The notes under the pieces were generated by a model, which was not told the DNA's origin, did no database searches, and saw only the letters and a program-made list of their open reading frames with translations. From Turnera subulata (taxonomy: Eukaryota; Streptophyta; Magnoliopsida; Malpighiales; Passifloraceae), in assembly GCA_028386065.3 (NCBI GenBank), contig JAKUCV010001438.1, positions 71,521 through 135,520 of the forward strand: a DNA stretch of 64,000 nucleotides, in the 5' to 3' direction. Shown piece after piece: positions 25,022-36,283 of this stretch (positions within the stretch are counted from its first letter, which is position 1; each line of letters opens with the position of its first letter). The position numbers were made by a program, and so were the translations under genes.

Positions 25022-27923
25022 TGAAGCGCCCCGACCCGTATTTACCGTACACAGTAAACACGTGCCAGAACTGTTCTTATTATAGTAGCAGACAGTACAT
25101 ACCAAATAACATTCAGTACACATAATCTCAAATACAACATCCGTCGCCCGTACCCGGGGACCATTATTCAAACCACAACAGCAGTAGCAGAAATATATAA
25201 TACAACATCATATAAAATATCAGCAGCGGAAGACTCAGAATGAGATGCAGCGGAGGTATGGATCCGGGGACTGGTGAAACAGAAACAGCGGCTGGCCGAA
25301 CCACGTACCTGTACTACGAACAACTCATCCTACGGGATGAAACCCCGCAGGCGAGGGGTGAGTCCGAAGTGCTCACCGACGAAAGATAAACAGTAATATG
25401 CAGGCAACACAATACTTTCGAAGTAAAATTCCAGCAAAATCATAACAAGATACAACCAGATAAATAACTGAGCCAAGACCAAAAGAATGCTTAAATATTA
25501 TCAAGTTTTATCTTTCGGGGCCCTGTCACTGGACAAGCTAGGGGTCAGACCTGGTTATCAACATGTTCTGGGTGCTAGATCAATCCAGGGATCGACATCC
25601 CAAAATAGTAACCCAGGGATAGACATCCCAAAAATATAATAACGGGATAGACATCCCAAGCATAGACATGCTTAACATAAGTAACCAGATCATAGCCACC
25701 ACAAAACAGTCTCTAACCTGCCAGTCATACCACTACTTCCCTAGTGACAAATAAGTCGTCAACACAACTTCCAATTATCCAATTATCTCATCAAAACAAT
25801 AATTCCACAATCAATAAATCAACCACAACAGCAATAATATCACAATCAAACTCAATTGGCTCAGCAGTTCAATCAGGCAAAATAATCATAGAAGAACAAA
25901 CACAGTATCATGTGCGACATATCAAAGGTTATCCATCCTCACCTAGGCCGATTTCCCTACTCCTGAAAATCCTCAAATTGTCCCGGCTTCGGTTCCTCGG
26001 AATGCTGTTTGTTATCAGCTCCTATATTGCAAATAATAGCACATATTCACATAGGATGCACATAAATGTAAATGATGCTATACCGTAAAAAAATAAAACT
26101 AAACTGATCCGTTACGTCCCAGTGAACCCCGTTAACATCAACATTCACTAATTATTTTTCCTGCGTCAAAATTCTATACTATATTTATACCTGGTTATTA
26201 TTCTGGTATTACTTTGGTAATACCCTTTCCAAAATATTTCCATAAGATTATTATGTCCATTTCTTACTTTCTTTTCCAAAAATTATAGTTATCATAAATT
26301 AATCCCTCTAGAAATTAATCGTATGTACTCATTTTCATAGTGTACACCCTTATGGGTACTTACCACAATCATTTTGTAGTTACCTTAGTTTCCCAATATA
26401 ATATATCTAAGTAACTATTCCTAAAACATAACTATATACTAGTTATATACATTTTCCAAAAATAAAATTTATATACACATATCTAAAGATTATAAATATA
26501 TATCCAAGGTATCATTATTTATGTGTTACCCCTCAAAATAAGTAATTATTTATTTCCTAAAGATATGTATTACGTTTTATTATTCTCTAGTAGAAAAATC
26601 ATAATTAACAATCATATTATTACTTCTTTTTCCATTCAATTTCTTTCCCAGAGTTATTACATATTTTCAGAAGTTCCCTCTTTTTTTTAAAAATCCCAGA
26701 ACTACATATATTCCTCTATTTTTATTCTTATTATCATTATTATTTTGTTTTATTTTTAAATTAATTCGGACTGGGCCAAGGTCCAAGCCCAGCCCAAAGT
26801 GCCTAATCCAAACCCAACACCTAACTCCAACAATTAAAACTCAAAGCCCAATCCTTAGCCCCAAATTAAATCCAACCCAATTCACACCAAGCCCAACGTC
26901 TAAAGCCCAAAACCCAAAGGAAAGCCCAGGTCCGAATGAGCAATCCGGTTTGAGCCCAGGCCAGGGACCCGTCGGGTCAACCCAGCCCGGCCACGACCCG
27001 GCTGCCGAAACGAACGGGAAGGGGTTGTCTTCAACCTGCTGCTCACCTGAGTTGCAGGGCGGCGGCGGCGAGAAGGCGACGGGCGAGGCGTGCAGCGAGC
27101 TCGGGGAGGAAGGCAGGGTGGCCCGTCACGAGCGAGGGAGGAGGTGAAACGAGGGGGAGGCGTCGTCGGCGGGTCGTCGCGAGTGGCTCCGGTCACGCGA
27201 TTGCAGACGACGGCTCCTCGGGCGGCACTACGACGACGACGGCTGGAAAAGGAAGGAGAAGGGAGGGCGGCGCGCGCGGGAGATGCGGGTGGTGGCGCGC
27301 GGTCGACGGTGATGGTGACTGGGTGGTGGCCGGTTGTGTGGGGCTTGTGGTGGCGGTCGGAGCGGGTGGTGTTGTGTTTTGTGTTTTCTTTTTTTTTTTT
27401 AATGTAATTCAGTATTATTGTAGTGAAATGTCTGGGCAGAATTTTTGTGCAGAGGGTAGGAAGGTTTCTGGTTTTTGCTTGCAAAAGCAAAGCAGAGGTA
27501 AGTGTTTCCTTTTACCAATTGATTGAAAATTTTGCAAAGTTATAGGCTGGAAAGAAGGAATAAAATTCCATGGCCGACATCGTATCAATTCTTCAAATTA
27601 GTGCAGAATATTGACTATGTATTTGCATGATTGGATAGGAAATTTCTGAACCAGCAAAATGACTTAACTGCCCTTCTAACTCCTACTGTGACAAAAACTT
27701 ACCCAAGGGCATAATTGTCTTTTCGCAGCCTCAAAATTCGGAAAATTCCAACTCGTCTCGGAAATTCCACATAAATATCCGGAGTATGGAGTGAGACTCG
27801 GAATTGAAATCCGATGCTCGGTTTTCTATAAAATAATTACCATAGATTATTTTTATTCGGTAAATTACCGTATAAAGCTTTTACAGTCCCGGTAAAAACA
27901 TAAATTTTACCCGGGCCGTTATA
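25022..27923 (-). repeat. 5' LTR of the Tekay-like element
   Basis: Direct repeat of 17322-20251, followed on the right by target duplication TTTAC. The coding-strand 5' end reads TATAACGG instead of the TGTAACGG of the other LTR, a single change in the terminal dinucleotide. Confidence 0.95.
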
Positions 27924-27928
27924 TTTAC

Positions 27929-28368
27929 TATCTTTTTCATAATTTCATACTAATTTTGATATTAATCATTAATCAAAAACAATTTGTTATTGATTCTCGA
28001 AAAAAAAAACAATTTGATATTAATCATAATCACTTAGAAAATTATTTATATTGTATGTTATATTTATCGTATCAATGCACATGCACAAAAATTAGTATAT
28101 ATAAAGGGGGCGATATGGAAACACTAGTAGATAATGTTGCATTGGAGTTAGCAAAACTAGTAACCTGGGGTTACTGTGTTACAACATCAACTCTAGAAGA
28201 TGATAATACATATATATATCCGATCCTAAAATTATCATGGTCCGAAAAAAAAAAATCCTAAAATTGTCAAAAATCAGTCGGTGCAGATATAGCTGGGTAG
28301 CTAGCTAGTTTTGAGGGCTTGATGAGTTAGTCTTGGAGTTGCATGTTTGATTCTCCAAGACTAGCTAG
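27929..28368. other. AT-rich intergenic DNA / 3' flank of MYB gene
   Basis: Non-coding, with A-tracts near 28000 and 28247. Presumably includes the 3' UTR of the minus-strand MYB gene that ends at 28369. Nothing else is recognised. Confidence 0.5.
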
Positions 28369-29834
28369 CTAATTTGATGGTGCTGGCCAAGTACTGGTGA
28401 TGAGGGGATGGCTGAGTCCTGGTCCTGGTTGGTACACTGCCAATGGCACCGGGTACCCGTCAACAACTAATGGACTCGTACCAGCTCCAGCATAATACCC
28501 AATATTATTTTGTGGAAAATAAGGAGTACTAATACTAGGATGCATCATCATCATCATCATCATGGGATAGTGATGAAACCCTGAATTAGAAGTGGTGCTA
28601 GGAATCATTGGTGCCGCCTCCACAGCTTCTCTGGTACTCCCATTGGAATTGCTAGGAATAATAATATTCATTGATGAAGGGTCGCTGGAATTGGAAGAAT
28701 TAGTCACTGCAGCTGGGTTCACAAAGTCTCTCCTGCTGCTGGAATTGGGATTGCTAGGTGGAGGAATTATATCCATTGATGATGGCTCAACCACGACGAC
28801 GCTGGAGCTGGAATTGGAATTGCTAATATTCATTGATGATGGGTTCATGAAGAATTGGGTCGTGCAGTTGGAGTTGGAATTTGTAAAATTCATTGATAGG
28901 TCCACAAGCTCCCTCCCAATAATATTGGCATTGGCATTGAGAGGAGTAGTCAAAGGTGATGCACCACGTAAGGCTTCTTCCTTAGGAGGAGGTGGAGGAG
29001 AAGAAGGAGAATTAGGGTCCACATAGATAACAAGTGACCTGCTGTTGTTATCTTCCTCTGATGATGCAGGAGAGGGGGAATCCGGTGATGCTGTTGATGT
29101 AATATTAATGGAGGAATCAAAAATACTTTGTCTTCTTCTTCTCTTGGGGGTTGGTCTTGTGTTGCTGGCAATCTGCTCTTGCCTCACGAAGTGTTTCTGG
29201 GCATGGCTTGCAACCTGGGTTGACGTTCTAGACGGGACACAATTCCTTGCAATATCACGCCAGTTGCCTTTGCCGTACTTTTCCAGTCCACTTAAAAACT
29301 GCTTGTGCTCCTCCTTTGTCCATGGATTCGCTGCAGCTGCACAAGGAGTACATCACCACCCAGGGCCACAGAATTAATCAAATTTTTTTGTATATATATA
29401 TATATATAAAGAAGTCTTCTTGTTTTAATCAATTCACAAAAACTACTACAGGAGTCTTCTTTAATTAATTAATATAGAAAGAAAAAGAAAAGAAAGATTG
29501 AGTGTATATATATATATATATATTATATACCCCTCGTCTTCCTCGAAGGAGGAGAAGAAGAAGATGCGGCGGCTGCAAAGTCTATCTCCAGGACAGAATT
29601 GCAGGTGGTACTGGTATCGCTTCTTGGTAAGGAAGAATTAGGTGGAGAGGTGCTGCTGCTGCTTCTGCTTCTGCTTCTTGGGTTGTTGGGTGTTGATTGG
29701 CAGCCTTGAATACATTGGACCCCAAAAAGCCTGATCCCTAACTTCTTCTTGCAAGTGCTCCAGTTATGCCCTTCCTCACCACAATGTGTACACCTCGTCC
29801 TCGTCCTCGTCCTCCCCATCTTCTTCATCTTCAT
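28369..29834 (-). CDS. One-repeat MYB (SHAQK type) transcription factor with CCHC zinc knuckle
   Basis: Exon 1 is 29834-29531 and exon 2 about 29336-28369 (acceptor at 29337 or six bases further in; both keep frame), giving about 423 residues. Residues about 14-28 are a CCHC knuckle ([14 protein letters not shown]) after a basic start ([14 protein letters not shown]). Residues about 105-151 are a MYB/SANT repeat ([37 protein letters not shown]). The motif is SHAQKHF, against SHAQKYF in most relatives. A basic PTPKRRRR stretch follows, a likely nuclear signal. The remainder is Ser/Asn/Pro-rich with a seven-Met run. Known family: plant MYB-related factors with an N-terminal CCHC (MYBS3/KUA1-like) that bind TATCCA or I-box-type elements in sugar, growth and stress control. 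The exact target of this one is unknown. The start was chosen for the in-frame ATG preceding the knuckle and downstream of a TATA box; ATG 29819 (MGRTR) is an alternative. Confidence 0.88.
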
Positions 29835-29951
29835 CTGCTGTACGTACGTACTGCCTCTAGCTAGCTAGAAGAACAAGAAGAACAGAGTATATCTACTCTA
29901 CTATTGTGTCCGTGTCGGTTCTATTCTGTGCAGAAGCTGATATATGGGCTG

Positions 29952-29959
29952 TATTTATA
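29952..29959 (-). promoter_or_regulatory. TATA box of the MYB gene
   Basis: Minus strand reads CTATAAATAC about 120 bases upstream of the MYB start codon, a typical plant core promoter spacing allowing an 80-90 base leader. Confidence 0.65.
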
Positions 29960-31209
29960 GGTAACCATTAAGCAATAGGTTTTAGCTTTTTAGGGGATAT
30001 CTACGGATACCTGTTTTTCCTTTTTTAACTCTCCGCTAGGTTTTAGCTTAATCCCATAGACTTGGGGAATAGGCTTGGGGCGGTGATGTAATTGTGTCTC
30101 CCTCTAGAAAAGATCTCGTAATTAATGTTTTCCTTTTCTGGCTCGGAAACATCATCATTGTTTAATTATGTGTTCCCTCCTTTAATTTTCCTTCCATATA
30201 TGGCAACCAAAAGGCTTACCCCTCTTCTCTTTTCTTTTTTGTCCAAAGGCTACACATCATATATGTGTGTATGTCCATGTCATTCTTTTACTTATACCCG
30301 TCACCTTCGACTTTAATTACTACTTATCCGCCCCCTCAAGGGATTTTTTATTTAATAAAAAAATAAGTATTGTCTGCTGCTCCCAAAAAAACAGAAAAGA
30401 GGCAAAAGATTATCGTTCCGAATTAATCTAGGGTTTCCATTTGAAATCACAACTAATTAAGTAAAAGATTATATTCCTATTTCTTGGCCATGAAGTTGTT
30501 TATATGAATATGCCAACAACAATTAAGTAATATGCATGGAGAGTTAAAAAAAAGAACCAAGAAATCCGCCCACTTCGTCTGGTGGTGCCTCCTCTCTTGA
30601 GTTACTGGTGCCCATGACTATTATAGTATTATGTACCAAGATTTTCCATAAAGTGTATACAATAGATAAGAGAAAATATATCTCTTCTTCTCTTTTTTGT
30701 ATCAAAAAATATCAAGCCTTAATCATTATTAGCTTATTACCACTTTGTGACAGATAACCCAAATCGTTGCCGTGAGAATTATAACTTTATTTTCATAATG
30801 TTACAAAATTTCCATCGAAAAAAATCTAATATCTGTTCCCAGTATATATTATTCTGCAATCACCACATGACTTTAGTGAAAACTATTGTGACCATTAATG
30901 GAAGAAAATTTTCCGGTGGCAAATGGGGGAAAAATTTCTTGCGAAAGATTAAATAAAATCTTAATGGCCAAATCAGTAAATATTCTCTAAACAAATACTA
31001 CTGAATGGCGACGATCCAAGATGACTAATTCTTTATATTTGAATTACAGCTAACATAAGAGAAATCGCGACTTAATTCCCTTGCTAGTGTTCCCAGAAAT
31101 GTATATAATTAACTTAATCTCCCTCATAAGTGAATAAGGGTGGGGATGGGTTGACAATAAATAAAGAATCCCTAAGCCCACTAATTTGTTTCTCAGCTCT
31201 AATTATTTA
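29960..31209. other. Intergenic, upstream of MYB gene
   Basis: AT-rich sequence presumably holding the MYB promoter. No gene or repeat recognised. Confidence 0.5.
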
Positions 31210-31469
31210 CTCTCTCCATTCCATTTGAATTTGACATTTAAGTAATCTACACACGTAGTATTAAGAAAGCACATTAAATACCTGTAATCTTAAGAATCTA
31301 TAATACACTTAGACTAGATTACCCTTATTTAAATTTTTGATAGGAGTGCCTGATTTTAAGGATAAAGGGGAAAAAAGAGAAAATCTAATTAATTATCCCT
31401 AGAATATCCCAATAGGACAATTATTTTGGAACAAAATTAATTAATTAAAATGGAATGGAATGGAGGGAG
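31210..31469. mobile_element. Stowaway MITE
   Basis: About 260 bases with terminal inverted repeats CTCTCTCCATTCCATTT... and ...AATGGAATGGAGGGAG (CTCCCTCC-type, Tc1/mariner group). It is flanked by TA at 31208-31209 and 31470-31471. The interior is AT-rich with no coding capacity. Confidence 0.88.
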
Positions 31470-31471
31470 TA

Positions 31472-33000
31472 CCATTCAATTTTAAGGAAAATTGATACCA
31501 AGAAGCATAATTGCACTATCCTTCTTTCTTAACTAAACTTGTCTCACAAAATTAATCCTCCAAGCTCTTAATTACCCACTAATCATTCTCTTCCTCAGGG
31601 TTAGATGACTTGGGAATCTGCGTTTTGGTTCGAATGTCAAATTTTTGTGAAAAAACAACAACCAATGTTGATAATTAATCATTATATATATAATCCCAAA
31701 TCCATTAAACTTCAACAAATTAACATCAACCTTTAACCAATGTTGCAGTCTTTCCTCCTTCCATTTTTGGTGACATACAGTTTAGTCTTAGGAGAGGAAC
31801 AGCATCTAATTACAGTCAAGACGACATTGCTCCAATTTAGGTTCATTAAGAGTGATTAATGAAGAGTTAATGGTGATGGCTTTCTCATCTTTAGTTGAGA
31901 AGGTAGCGTCCATAGAGGAACCATTAATGTCATCACAAGAAGAGAATGTGGATAGTAATCTGATTTAGTCACTGATTTTAGGATTTCGGGAATTCCAGTG
32001 TCCATGAGTGATGTGATTTTGTTTCAAAGGTGTTGGTGTTTTTGCAGGATGTTGTATTGTATGTGGCCCTTTCTTCTTAATTCTGTTGTTGTTGTTAGTC
32101 TGGCAATGGAGGGAGAATCGCCCAACCCAATCAAAGCCCAATCGAGAATGTATGACCTATTACACTCCAACTCAGCCCAATGAAACCTCCCCGGCTCCAA
32201 GATAGAGTACCTTCTGTTAGCCCAGCTCATTTTTATATTGTCCAACAATGTTTTTTATAATTTTTTATGGTGCCCGTGCCGTATAGCGTAGCAACCTTGT
32301 AATTCAACTTCCGCTTCACCGGCTGAGGTAGATTTTTTAAGGCATTCAAAATTTTAAGGTTTTTCATTTTCATTTTTTTTTCCTGTAATTCTTAGTGTTT
32401 GACTTGTTCTTTTGTTCTCGGAATAAGAAAAATTCAAATCTTGGGGGCATTTTATGTATATTCATTTCTACAGATATTTTTGGCTATATTTGACTTGGAT
32501 TGTTATGATTTTTTTTTATATGTATTTATTATTTATTTTATTTCATGTATTTTATTACTGGTGTCTTTTTTTTTCTCTCTTTTTATTATTAATTTCCTTT
32601 AAAGAAGAGATGGGAGGGGGGGGGGGGGTGTAAAATATCCATATTTTCTACTTATTTTACACTTAACATGCCAAAGTAGTCAATAATATATAACCAAAAA
32701 AAAAGTAGTCAATAATATATATATATATATATATATATTTTCTTTTGGGTAAAGAAAAAGCATAGATGCATCCCCCCGATTTAATAGATACATTTGTGGA
32801 TGCTTTACGGCGGGATTGGATTTCATTTCTGTTTTGCCAATTTTGGATATTTGCCCTGGAACGGAAGTACGAAATCGGAGATTTCCTTTTTGTTATTTTT
32901 TTTTTCTTTTTTGTGATGGGAAGAGAGAGACAGATAAAATATTGATTATATTTATTTTATAGATTAGTGTAGAATGTTCAAATTTGAAATCTGGGGGGTG
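31472..33000. other. Intergenic, low-complexity tracts
   Basis: No gene is supported. Contains a G-run (about 32616-32628), a TA dinucleotide tract (about 32712-32740) and several T-runs. Short open frames here have no recognisable domains. Confidence 0.5.
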
Positions 33001-33011
33001 GGTTGGAAGGC

Positions 33012-33022
33012 TCCAACGGTCA
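33012..33022 (+). promoter_or_regulatory. MSA element (MYB3R / M-phase) upstream of the KEN-box gene
   Basis: TCCAACGGTCA fits the full plant mitosis-specific activator consensus YCYAACGGYYA. It sits about 70 bases upstream of the TATA box of the gene at 33231. Three-repeat MYBs bind such sites in G2/M promoters. Confidence 0.7.
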
Positions 33023-33089
33023 TAATAAGCAGCAGCAGCTGCTAGGGTTAGGTCCTCCAACATTTCCTTTCAATAATCATCTTATATCA

Positions 33090-33097
33090 TATATATA
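33090..33097 (+). promoter_or_regulatory. TATA box of the KEN-box gene
   Basis: TATATATA lies about 135 bases before the chosen ATG (33231). The predicted leader contains a CTC triplet run (33166-33190). The upstream in-frame ATG at 33003 precedes this TATA box and so is not the start. Confidence 0.65.
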
Positions 33098-33230
33098 CCA
33101 ACACCATTCTTCTTCCCTCCCACCATCTTCAACCAAAACAAACATCAACCAAAAAGCCAAAACACACCTCCTCCTCCTCCTCCTCCTCCTCGTTTCTTCT
33201 GTCTCTGTCTTGGTTGGATTTCCAATCCAG

Positions 33231-36200
33231 ATGGATTTCCACAGTCTATCCAGGAGAGATCTCCAGGCTCTGTGCAAGAAGAACAAGATCCCTGCTAACA
33301 TCACCAACATCGCCATGGCTGATGCCCTCACTGCTCTTGCTGATAAGGTACCCAACTCAATCCTCTTCTTCTTCTTCTTCTTTTGTTCCTCGTTCTTGCT
33401 TTAGATAGATGCCCATTTGGTTGCCCAGTAATCGTTTGTGGATTCATGAAAAATGTCTCTTAGTTTTATACTGCAAACCCTCAGCCACCTTGAGATTTCT
33501 TTCTTTCTAAAAATTATACCTCTTCCTTCCTGGGTGGTCTGTTTGGTGTCTACACACTTTGCAAAGAACGGATCTTGAAAATCACCCATTTCTTTATTGA
33601 ACCCAAATCCAAATCCAATTGGGTTATTAATTGAGACTTTTCAAGATCTAGACCACAATGCATTGATTTTTGTTGATGACAAATGTGTCTTGAGTTTGGC
33701 TAGAACAGTAAGTCAAGTTTATAACATAATATGTGTGCTTTATTTGCCAGGTTGAAGGTCTTGACGAAGTCATGAATCCACCACACACGGATCTCCAGCA
33801 ATCTCCCGAGAAGACAATCCCCAATTCCTTCGACCCTGAAACCTCCCTTCCTCTCACTCGAAGTCGCCGCACAACGAGGAGGGCAGCTGCCGGTGACAAA
33901 GATGCCATTCTCCCCGTTACTCCTGCTGTCCCACCCAGCAGGAGAAGAGCACCCGCAACTTCAACCCGCCGCAAAGTAAGTGTGGAAGATTCAGAGACAG
34001 CTGCTGCGCAACAAGAAAAAGTTGGCGACCCTGAGACTCCGGCGATCCAGAGCAGCCGGCGGAGGGCTTCGGCTGCTGCTTCTCGCAAGAAAACTGAGGC
34101 CCAGAAGGAAGAGGAATCGGTTCTAAAGGTGTACACCACTAGGCGTTCTGTGAGGATTCTAGAGAAGAGCATGACAAAGTTAAGTTTGAATGACAGTGGC
34201 AGCGTTGAGCCTGTGAAGATGAACGGATTGTGCCAGGAAGTCGAAGATGTCTGTGACAAGAAGAATGTTTCTGGTATGTGCTTCCATAATGTTTGTCCAT
34301 CAACAAATATTTTCTGTTCCAGCTTTCCACTGCTTATGTGTTGTTTACTGAGAATGTTTGGTCTTGGTCTTGATTTTGATGTTGATTGAATTTGATACAC
34401 AGAATTAGAAATGAACTCCGAAAAGGAAGCTAGTATTTCTTGGCCATTTAATTCCTAGATTCTCACTTTCACTATACTCTGATGCAGAATCTGAGATGCT
34501 TGATACACCAGAAGAAACCGTCAATCAAGTAAATGATTGTGAAGTGCAGTCATTCCATAACCTGGATCAGTCCGCGGTAGAAATTGAAGGTGAAGCAAAT
34601 CAAGTAACTGAAGGGAAAGATAACAAGAGTGGTGCTTGTGAATTGGTGGAAGATTACAGTACAAAGCTAGAAATGAGTTCTGAGAACTGTGAGAACTCAC
34701 ATGTTGTTTCTTGTCAAACCATGGATCACTCGCAGAGTATTGAAGGTGGACTAAGCTATGATGTCACAGAGCATAAGCAGAGTAAGGAGCATGAAGTGGC
34801 TGATTGCAGTTCTGAATTGGAAGCTGCTTCTCAAGACTGCACTAATTTGCACTATGATGTCACAGAGCATAAGCAGAGTAAGGAGCATGAAGTGGCTGAT
34901 TGCAGTTCTGAATTGGAAGCTGCTTCTCAAGACTGCACTAATTTGCATAATGCTCTAGGATTGGAAGGGAAAAATGAACACAGTGATGAGGGTCAGGAAG
35001 TAGATAGTCATGAATCTACTGAAGAGAATGGTAGGTTTCTTGGGTCATCTTTATCCTTGTATTCATGATTTCCTTGTGTCTATTCACATGTTCTCAATCA
35101 TGTATTGCTTAATGCCTTTCAGGACCTACGGCTGCTGCTTTGAGTTCTAAAATCGAAGAGACCTTTAGCAAGGAAGATGCACTGGTTGGCGCAGAGTGTG
35201 GGGACAGTCCTAATAATACCATGGAAACAGAGCAGGCTCCAATCCATTATGTTTCAGATGCAAAATTCCACAACATTCTTGGGGAAGAGTCTGACAGCAA
35301 TCCACTCCCTCCCGTAGACTTCAGCAATGAAAAATCAAAAGCCATAGATGAGTCTAAAACATTCAATGAGATTTCAGATCACTCAACTGCCATCATTGAT
35401 CAAGCAGCTGGAACTGACCACAGTCCCGAGGAAGTGCCTGAGGGCATTCCAGTTCTTCCTGAAGACTTGTGTAAGGTGAAGTCAGGAACCATAAATGAAT
35501 CTGAATGTAGTGAAATTTCAGAATTCTTCAATGCTACTGATGATGAAGTAGTGGCGGGTGACAATTCCTTGATTGTTGAGCCTAAAATGGAAAGCAATGT
35601 TGCCATTGAAGTCAAAGAACCTGACATGATATCATCATACTCAGATGATACTCCTAAGGATTATGAATCTCTGGTTGATAACCAAGAAATGTATGCAGAT
35701 GATAAATTTCCTGCCTCAGAGAGGGAGACACCAACACCTGCAAAGCAAGCAACTCCTTCTCTGTCCCAGGCTGCCAGGGTCTTGTCACCTTACGCAGCTA
35801 ACACATTACAGGGCCAGTTTCCTCGTCCCTCTGAACCAATGCCAAAAGCAACTTCAGCTAAGAAACAGGCTCCAATTCTTTCCGGCATTAATAAGGAGAA
35901 CATTGACTATGGCAGCGGGGAAGTGTTGAAGCTCAAAAAGGATGAGGCAGATAGAAAGGACAACTTGTCATATGATGCAATGAGTTTAAGGACGCTGCAA
36001 AAGATGTTGAAACAAAAGCTACAGATTTCGAAAAAGAGCAGTGCGCATGAAGAAAATCTGCCAAGTTCGGACATGGACAATGAAGAAAATGCCTGTAAGG
36101 TTAGAAACACAGTTTTTACTTGATCCCCATTTCTTTATGATCATATCTGTACCTCCTTAAAGTTGAGTATTGTTGCTTATCACGGTTTTTCCTTTTGGCA

Positions 36201-36283
36201 TGAAACAGCAGGAGGGAAAGGGAAGAATTGCCTTGCAGCCTCGGAATGATTCTCTGCCTGAGCAAGGGGAGTGCAGGAACTGA
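33231..36283 (+). CDS. Acidic G2/M-type protein with SAP-like N-terminus and KEN box
   Basis: Exons: 33231-33347, 33751-34273, 34488-35030, 35123-36099, 36209-36283. All junctions are GT-AG and in phase, giving 744 residues. Residues 1-39 (MDFHSLSRRDLQALCKKNKI, then PANITNIAMADAL) resemble a SAP-like helical motif. Basic Ser/Thr-Arg-Arg clusters follow (LTRSRRTTRRAA, STRRK, TTRRSVRILEK), then a long acidic middle. A KEN box (INKENIDYG, 652-654) and a Lys-rich C-terminal helix (SLRTLQKMLKQKLQ) close the protein. It resembles the plant-specific Arabidopsis At5g17160/At3g03130-type acidic proteins, whose biochemical role I cannot state. The KEN box (APC/C degron) and promoter MSA element point to expression and turnover around mitosis (inference). 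The last exon could instead start at 36212 (tandem CAGCAG acceptor), dropping one Gln. Confidence 0.85.
34757..34948 (+). repeat. Perfect 96-bp tandem duplication in the KEN-box gene
   Basis: 34757-34852 and 34853-34948 appear identical. Each encodes 32 residues starting YDVTEHKQSKEHEVADCS (residues 304-335 and 336-367). Frame is preserved, and the lack of differences implies a very recent duplication or an assembly artefact. Confidence 0.92.

Larger units (their letters stand above)
17322..27923 (-). mobile_element. Near-intact Tekay/Del-like Ty3-gypsy retrotransposon
   Basis: LTRs at 17322-20251 and 25022-27923 flank one gag-pol reading frame with a C-terminal chromodomain. The 5-bp target duplication TTTAC is at 17317-17321 and 27924-27928. 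On the coding strand the LTR runs TGTAACGGCCCGGG to GGGGCGTTTCA; the right (5') LTR has lost its terminal CA complement (ends TATA on +). The primer-binding site and polypurine tract are in place. The LTRs are very similar, so insertion is recent. One in-frame stop codon is the only coding lesion I see. Confidence 0.95.

Noticed and set aside
26900..27490. 196-residue Arg/Pro-rich minus-strand open frame
   Set aside because: Lies in the 5' LTR; in the other LTR copy it is split by a frame change, so it is not conserved as coding.
28592..29026. 144-residue + strand open frame opposite the MYB gene
   Set aside because: Antisense shadow of the Ser/Asn-rich MYB C-terminus.
33003..33230. In-frame upstream ATG extending the KEN-box protein N-terminus by 76 residues
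   Set aside because: It lies upstream of the TATA box, the extension is a low-complexity Leu run from a CTC repeat, and relatives begin MDFH.
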